The position numbers and the translations under genes are program-made. The notes beneath the pieces were generated by a model that was not told the origin of the DNA, did not search any database, and saw only the letters and a list, made by a program, of their open reading frames with translations. This document shows, in pieces, positions 8,032 through 12,173 of a DNA stretch of 12,173 bases. Positions within the stretch are counted from its first letter, which is position 1; the number at the start of each line of letters is the position of its first letter. Origin of the DNA: Betaproteobacteria bacterium (GTDB lineage: Bacteria > Pseudomonadota > Gammaproteobacteria > Burkholderiales > Burkholderiaceae); the NCBI GenBank assembly GCA_018969885.1, contig JAGWXN010000074.1, positions 1 through 12,173 on the forward strand. Reading direction: 5' to 3'.

Positions 8032-9011
8032 CGGTCCCCCCGGTTGCCAAGCCAGCGCGTAACGAGCGCAGAAAGAAGCGCCATCAACAGCACCAGGATC
8101 CAGGACATCGCACTCGCCGCGCCAAAATCGCTGAACTCAAAGGCCGAGCGGTAGAGATAGATGGCGGTGGTCATCACCGCCTGATCGGGTCCCCCACGCC
8201 CCCCCGACAACACGAAGGGCTCTTCGAAAAGCTGCATGCCGCCAATGATGGACAGCGTGACCGCAAAGAACGCCACGGGCCTGAGCATCGGCAGGGTGAC
8301 ATGCCAGAACCGCTGCCAGGCGCTTGCGCCGTCCAGACGAGCGGCCTCGTAGAGTTCACGCGGGATTCCCTGGAGCGCCGCGAGGTAAAGGAGCGTGTTG
8401 AATCCCACGAAGCGCCAGAACACCACCATCGACACCGCGGGCCGGATCCGGTCGGGATCACTCAGCCAGTCAATCGGCCCGGCCGGCATCAGCGCACCCA
8501 TAACCGGGAGCCGGGCGATCGACTCAAGCATCAGGTTGACCATACCAAAGTCGCGCGACAGCAACGCCGTGAACATGATCGCGATCGCGACCGTTGAGGT
8601 GACATAGGGCAGGAAATACAACGCAGCCAGCCAGTCGCGCGTGCGCCGCAGCCGCGAATCAATAAAACACGCAAGGGGAATCGCGACCAGATGCTGGGGC
8701 ACACCCGACGCGAGAGCGAGCCAGGCGGTGCTGATCAGCGACTGATGAAACCACTCATCGGCGAGCACAAAGAGGTAGTTGTCAAGCCCGACAAACCGAG
8801 CACTTGCAAGCCCACGCACCGGATCCCAGTCATGGAGCGACATGTAAAAGGAAAACGCGATCGGGTACACCCCGAAGACTGCAAAGAGCAGCAGAAAGGG
8901 CGCGAGAAAGAGCCATGGTGCAACAGCCGGATCGCGGCCGCGCAGGCGGTCGATCAGCGAAACGCGCGCACGCTCGACCCGGGGCTGGGCCACCTCGACC
9001 TGGGCGCTCAT
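8028..9011 (-). CDS. Sugar ABC transporter permease (MalF-like, CUT1 type)
   Basis: This 327-residue inner-membrane subunit pairs with the MalG-like protein to form the channel. After a charged cytoplasmic N-terminus of about 30 residues comes the first membrane segment (WLFLAPFLLLFAVFGVYPIAF) and then the SFYMSLHDWDP turn typical of this subfamily. The EAA loop begins at E222 as EAARLDGASAWQRFWHVTLP. The late FVLSGGRGGPDQ stretch is also typical of these permeases. It begins with an ATGA overlap with the binding-protein stop and ends with an ATGA overlap into the next permease, the normal order in CUT1 operons. Confidence 0.94.
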   Translation of the reverse strand: MSAQVEVAQPRVERARVSLIDRLRGRDPAVAPWLFLAPFLLLFAVFGVYPIAFSFYMSLHDWDPVRGLASARFVGLDNYLFVLADEWFHQSLISTAWLALASGVPQHLVAIPLACFIDSRLRRTRDWLAALYFLPYVTSTVAIAIMFTALLSRDFGMVNLMLESIARLPVMGALMPAGPIDWLSDPDRIRPAVSMVVFWRFVGFNTLLYLAALQGIPRELYEAARLDGASAWQRFWHVTLPMLRPVAFFAVTLSIIGGMQLFEEPFVLSGGRGGPDQAVMTTAIYLYRSAFEFSDFGAASAMSWILVLLMALLSALVTRWLGNRGDR

Positions 9012-10339
9012 CCGCGCACCCGTTGCGCGCGGCGCTCAAGCACGCGTGCTGCGTCTTCGATCGCCCGCTCGGGGTCCTTGCCCCGCATCAGCACGCGATC
9101 GAGTTCGGCGTTGACGATTTCCTCGGCGAGCGGATCCAGGCGATGCACCCCCACAGGAGGGATCGCAAGCGCAATCTCGCGCCAGAGCCGCCGTGCGCGC
9201 TGGCCACCAAAAAATGGCATCGCTTCCTCAAAGAAGGGATCCTGATGCGCTGTCTGCAGCGCCGGGAACGCATCATGGCGGCGGAAGGCTTCGAGCTGTA
9301 GCGCCGGATCTCCCGCCAGAAGCCGCAGCATGGCCCAGGCCTGCTCGCGTCTGGGGGAATGCGCGGCAATCGCATAAAAACTTCCGCCCCAGGAGGCGCG
9401 CGCCCCCCCTGGCAGTTCACCAGTGCGCCAGCGGCCGGCGGTGGCGGGCGCCAACCAGTTGGCCAGATGACCTCCAAACCACGCGCCCATCAGGAGCGTC
9501 GCGATGCGACCCCGCCGCAGGCCCTCGGCCCAATCGTTACTCCATGCGCTCACCCGCGCATCGAGGTCATGGCGCCGCACCTCGCGCGCCAGCCGGAAGG
9601 CCAGCCGGAAGCGCTCTGAATCGAGCCGCGACCGGCCCTTCGCATCGAAATACAAACCGTCACCCGGCTCGATCGCAGAGCGAATGATGGCGTCCTTCAG
9701 ATCTCTGGCGTGCGGCAGCAGGTAGGGACCATTTGCCGCACGAAGCAGCCGCCCCGCCTCGACGAACCCTTCCCATGAGGACAGGATGCTCTGCTCGGTA
9801 ATGCGGGTCCGTTCGAGAAGATCCGCGCGGATGAAGCTCACGCCTGGCCCGATGTCGACCGGTAGCGCGTAGAGGCCGCCGGCGAGCCGGCATTGCGCAA
9901 TGGCATAGGGCACGACGCCTGCGCTCAACTCGGCAATGCCGGGTAGCGTTGACAGATCAGCAAGTGCGCCGCTTGCCGCAAACCGGGCGAGGAATCCGAA
10001 CTCGACCGCCATCAAATCGGGCAACCCTTTGCGGGCGGCCATCGCAGCCGTGAGCGCCGAATGATGATCTCCGAACTCACGCGCGACCAGCCGAATGTCG
10101 AAGCCCGGCGCGATGGACTGCCAGCGCGGGCGGGTGTCGCGAAGAATCTGGTCAAGCGCCGGATAGGCAGCAATATCAAGCGGAGCCGCCGTCGGCTGGG
10201 CGCGCCCGTGGGCAGCCGCGGACATCATGGCTACCGATCCGCCCAAACTCCCGAGCGTACGGCGCCGGCCATGCGAGGGGCCTCCTTTATGAAAGCGCTT
10301 GCACGAGAGGCTGGATGGGAGCGCAAAGTCACTTCGCAT
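9008..10339 (-). CDS. Extracellular sugar-binding protein of the ABC transporter, probable Tat signal; start uncertain
   Basis: As drawn the protein has 443 residues and fits the family 1 solute-binding proteins (UgpB/MalE-like) that deliver oligosaccharides to CUT1 permeases. The twin-arginine stretch GRRRTLGSLGGSVAMMS, followed by a mildly hydrophobic run and AHGRAQP, looks like a Tat signal peptide, with cleavage probably near GRA. The ATG at 10339 has a weak TGAGGT upstream that includes the LacI stop. It would add 23 residues encoded by the operator and by a second, stronger ribosome-binding site. That second site points to an ATG at 10272 in another frame, so the true start may be hidden by a one-base indel. 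Nothing in the mature part looks broken. Ligand is inferred to be beta-gluco-oligosaccharides. Confidence 0.88.
   Translation of the reverse strand: MRSDFALPSSLSCKRFHKGGPSHGRRRTLGSLGGSVAMMSAAAHGRAQPTAAPLDIAAYPALDQILRDTRPRWQSIAPGFDIRLVAREFGDHHSALTAAMAARKGLPDLMAVEFGFLARFAASGALADLSTLPGIAELSAGVVPYAIAQCRLAGGLYALPVDIGPGVSFIRADLLERTRITEQSILSSWEGFVEAGRLLRAANGPYLLPHARDLKDAIIRSAIEPGDGLYFDAKGRSRLDSERFRLAFRLAREVRRHDLDARVSAWSNDWAEGLRRGRIATLLMGAWFGGHLANWLAPATAGRWRTGELPGGARASWGGSFYAIAAHSPRREQAWAMLRLLAGDPALQLEAFRRHDAFPALQTAHQDPFFEEAMPFFGGQRARRLWREIALAIPPVGVHRLDPLAEEIVNAELDRVLMRGKDPERAIEDAARVLERRAQRVRG
10281..10288 (-). promoter_or_regulatory. Strong Shine-Dalgarno sequence within the called 5' end of the binding-protein gene
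   Basis: AAAGGAGG on the minus strand, 8 nt before an ATG at 10272. It is the best ribosome-binding site seen in the window, yet that ATG opens a 13-codon frame (MAGAVRSGVWADR) rather than the binding-protein frame. It sits directly after the operator and directly before the twin-arginine signal codons. Confidence 0.7.
10290..10303 (-). promoter_or_regulatory. LacI-type operator at the head of the transport operon
   Basis: The plus strand reads TGAAAGCGCTTGCA, a 14-bp palindrome centred on CG with one mismatched pair (TGAAAGC against TGCAAGC). It begins 46 nt after the LacI gene stop and ends one base before the AAAGGAGG sequence. It shares 12 of 14 positions with the site before the GH16 gene. 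The regulator encoded immediately upstream is the natural candidate to bind it. No clear -35/-10 pair is visible around it. Confidence 0.75.
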
Positions 10340-10348
10340 CGAACGACC

Positions 10349-11386
10349 TCAGGCGGCCCGAGTGGAGCGCGATGCGCGTGCGCCGGCGAGCGAGATCTTG
10401 CGGGTGGACTCGCGAACCACCAGCGACACCGACGGCGCACGAACTGCCGGGTCACGCTTGTCAATCATCATAAGCAGCGCCTGGGCCGACAGGTCACCCA
10501 TCTGATCGACCGGTTGCCGCACCGTGGTGAGCGGAGGCAGAAAATAGGCCGCAGTGGACAGATCGTCAAAGCCCACCACCGAGATGTCATCGGGCACCCG
10601 CAGTCCGCGGTGATGAAGCGCAAGCTGCAGACCAAACGCCGTCTGGTCGTTAGCACAGAACACCGCAGTAAAAGGCTCACCCATCGCCAGCAGCCGTTCG
10701 CCAGCGAGCCGCCCACCCTCTTCACGAAAATCGCCCGGGGTGACGAGCGCGGGCAGATAGGTGATGCCGGCGTGGTCGAGCGCGCTGCGATAGCCCTTCA
10801 GGCGAGCTTGGGCATCGGGGTGATCGCGCGGCCCCGCGATGAATGCGATCCGCCGGTGCCCGAGATCGATCAGGTGCTCGGTCGCAAGCCGCGCGCCCGC
10901 TTCGTCATCCACCGACAGGCTGAAGACGCCCGGCGCATCGAGCGTGCGACCAGTGACCACGACGGGTAACTGCTGGGCAAACTCCGCGATGCGTACGGCG
11001 CCCAGGCGACCCGCAAACAGAATCAAACCGTCCACGCGGCGCTGAATCAGTTCGCGAATGCAACGTTCCTCGTCATCGGAGTTCCAGTGGCCGCTCATGA
11101 AGATCGGCGTATAGCCGCTTGCCTGCAGGGTTCGCTCAATGCCATGCATGCCTTCGCCGTAGAACGGGCTGTCGATCGCCTGCGTGACCACGCCGATCGC
11201 ATTGGAGCGACCGGTGGCGAGCCCGCGCGCGAAGGCGTTGGGCTGAAAGCCCATCTCGCGGATGGCCAGCTCAACCGCGCGCTGTTTGGTGGCCGCCACC
11301 CTCGCCGTGCCGTTCAATACCCTGGACACGGTGCTCTCGGACACACCGGCCTTGCGCGCCACATCGGAGATGGTGCTTCGGTTCAT
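10349..11386 (-). CDS. LacI-family transcriptional regulator
   Basis: The 345-residue protein has the classic N-terminal helix-turn-helix, TISDVARKAGVSESTVSRVLNG at residues 5-26, with the hinge helix region near 50-60 (AFARGLATGRS). The rest is a periplasmic-binding-protein-like effector domain: IGVVTQ...SPFY, RVDGLILF, VDDEAGARLATEHLIDLGHRRIAFI, and VFCANDQTAFGLQLAL, ending in VVGFDDLSTAAYFLPPLTTVRQP. The effector is probably a sugar or small oligosaccharide released from beta-glucan (inference). The ATG overlaps the kinase stop in an ATGA and has no obvious ribosome-binding site, so it is likely translated by coupling. Two matching palindromes in the window are its likely targets, and because one lies just downstream in the same run of genes, transcription from upstream would also be affected. 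Confidence 0.95.
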   Translation of the reverse strand: MNRSTISDVARKAGVSESTVSRVLNGTARVAATKQRAVELAIREMGFQPNAFARGLATGRSNAIGVVTQAIDSPFYGEGMHGIERTLQASGYTPIFMSGHWNSDDEERCIRELIQRRVDGLILFAGRLGAVRIAEFAQQLPVVVTGRTLDAPGVFSLSVDDEAGARLATEHLIDLGHRRIAFIAGPRDHPDAQARLKGYRSALDHAGITYLPALVTPGDFREEGGRLAGERLLAMGEPFTAVFCANDQTAFGLQLALHHRGLRVPDDISVVGFDDLSTAAYFLPPLTTVRQPVDQMGDLSAQALLMMIDKRDPAVRAPSVSLVVRESTRKISLAGARASRSTRAA

Positions 11387-12173
11387 GCTGCGGTTGCCGC
11401 GACGGCTTTAGCGGGAAACTGAGCGGCCCAGCGCGGCTGCCAGGTTTCTGGCAGCACCAGGCAAAGCGCACCCAGTTCGGCAGTGGTAGACGGGTCGCTC
11501 ACAGCGACCACGCTCGCGCCCGCGAGCATACCTCGCATTCCGCGGTAGCGGCCAGACTCGAACAGGCGGGTCCGCAGTGCAGGCAGCAGCAGATCGGAGT
11601 GGCTGCAAAAAAGGCCGCCGCCAATCGCGACCCGTTCGAGATCAAGGGTGACGAACAGGTTGTAGACGAGATCTGCAATCGCATCGAGCGCGCGCCCCAC
11701 GACCGCGCCCGCCTCGCGCTCACCCCGCCGATAGGCGTTGAACAGATCAACCGTCTCGCCGCCCCAGGCGCGCGCGAGCGCTGCTCCCCCGGCGAGCGAC
11801 TCGACATCGCCCTCGTTGCCGCAGCCACAGCGCGACCGCAGCACAGGCGCCGAGGGCACCATGCTGTGCCCGGCATGCCCGGCATTACCTGACTTACCCC
11901 GCACCAGTCGTCCGTCCAGCATCAAGCCCACGCCGATTCCGGTACTCCAGGTGAGGTACGCGCCATGGCTCACACCGCGGAGGGCACCGAAGCGGTATTC
12001 AGCAAAGAGTGCTGCCTGGGCATCGTTTGCCAACGCAAGCGGGCGTCCACCGAAGGCCTCACGAAGCGGCGCTTCGAGTGCCACCCGCATCCAGCGATTC
12101 GGCAGACCGCTTTCTGGCGACAAGCCGCCGCATAAGTTGGGCGCGGCGCTTGCAAGCTGCCCAGCCTCTCCTT
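11383..12173 (-). CDS. ROK-family sugar kinase (glucokinase-like), 5' end outside window
   Basis: About 262 residues are visible, open to the window edge; roughly the first 60, including the first phosphate-binding motif, are missing. An in-frame TTG at 12123 is internal, not the start. Visible ROK motifs include NDAQAALFAEY with the catalytic aspartate, the glycine-rich STGIGVGLMLDGRLVRG, GNAGHAGH and CGCGNEGDVES. Two positions differ from the usual pattern: the Glu of GE.GH is His, and the third zinc-ligand cysteine of C.CG..GC.E is Asp. The catalytic aspartate is kept, so it is more likely a kinase than a pure regulator, and no helix-turn-helix is seen in the visible part. Next to a beta-glucan operon, glucose is the likely substrate; this is inference. 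Confidence 0.88.
   Translation of the reverse strand, partial: GEAGQLASAAPNLCGGLSPESGLPNRWMRVALEAPLREAFGGRPLALANDAQAALFAEYRFGALRGVSHGAYLTWSTGIGVGLMLDGRLVRGKSGNAGHAGHSMVPSAPVLRSRCGCGNEGDVESLAGGAALARAWGGETVDLFNAYRRGEREAGAVVGRALDAIADLVYNLFVTLDLERVAIGGGLFCSHSDLLLPALRTRLFESGRYRGMRGMLAGASVVAVSDPSTTAELGALCLVLPETWQPRWAAQFPAKAVAATAA

Noticed and set aside
7282..8597. Long plus-strand open frames opposite the permease genes
   Set aside because: The products are rich in His, Arg and Gln with no membrane or catalytic motifs, while the minus strand encodes canonical permeases.
12121..12123. TTG as the start of the ROK kinase
   Set aside because: The frame stays open upstream to the window edge with family-like sequence, and an essential N-terminal part would otherwise be missing.

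Overview
The window is GC-rich, and every gene that can be supported lies on the minus strand, so it reads from right to left. It looks like a bacterial beta-1,3-glucan (laminarin-type) utilisation locus. In transcription order it holds a ROK-family sugar kinase (5' end outside the window), a LacI-family regulator, and a complete binding-protein-dependent sugar ABC transporter (binding protein, two permeases, ATPase). A cytoplasmic GH1 beta-glucosidase sits between the second permease and the ATPase. Last comes a very large secreted-type GH16 beta-glucanase whose 3' end runs off the left edge. The Gram-negative style of the transporter, the high GC content and the Ala/Gly-rich N-terminus of the exported enzyme suggest a proteobacterium, perhaps a betaproteobacterium; that assignment is inference only.

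Region 1-4562 is one uninterrupted open reading frame of at least 1520 codons with no stop inside the window. It encodes, in order, an Ala/Gly-rich N-terminus without a Sec signal peptide, a module with two acidic calcium-loop-like motifs, an Ala-rich helical stretch, an Ig-like domain, two beta-rich carbohydrate-binding-like modules, a GH16 catalytic domain with an intact E-I-D-I-V-E active site, and two more binding-like modules that are a diverged 501-bp tandem duplication. Region 4563-4671 is the only sizeable intergenic gap (109 bp) and carries a near-perfect LacI-type palindrome.

Region 4672-11386 is tightly packed. Four junctions are 4-base stop/start overlaps (kinase/regulator, binding protein/permease 1, permease 1/permease 2, glucosidase/ATPase), which indicates one translationally coupled operon. 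A second LacI-type palindrome sits just after the regulator gene, at the 5' end of the binding-protein gene. The two palindromes agree at 12 of 14 core positions, so the local LacI protein probably controls both the transport/hydrolysis operon and the large glucanase.

Proposed flow: the exported GH16 enzyme cuts extracellular beta-glucan, the ABC transporter imports the oligosaccharides, the GH1 enzyme releases glucose in the cytoplasm, the ROK kinase phosphorylates it, and the LacI protein senses a breakdown product. The least ordinary parts are the architecture of the GH16 protein with its uncharacterised binding-like modules, and the start of the binding-protein gene. There an ideal ribosome-binding site points to an ATG in the wrong frame, directly in front of a twin-arginine signal sequence.
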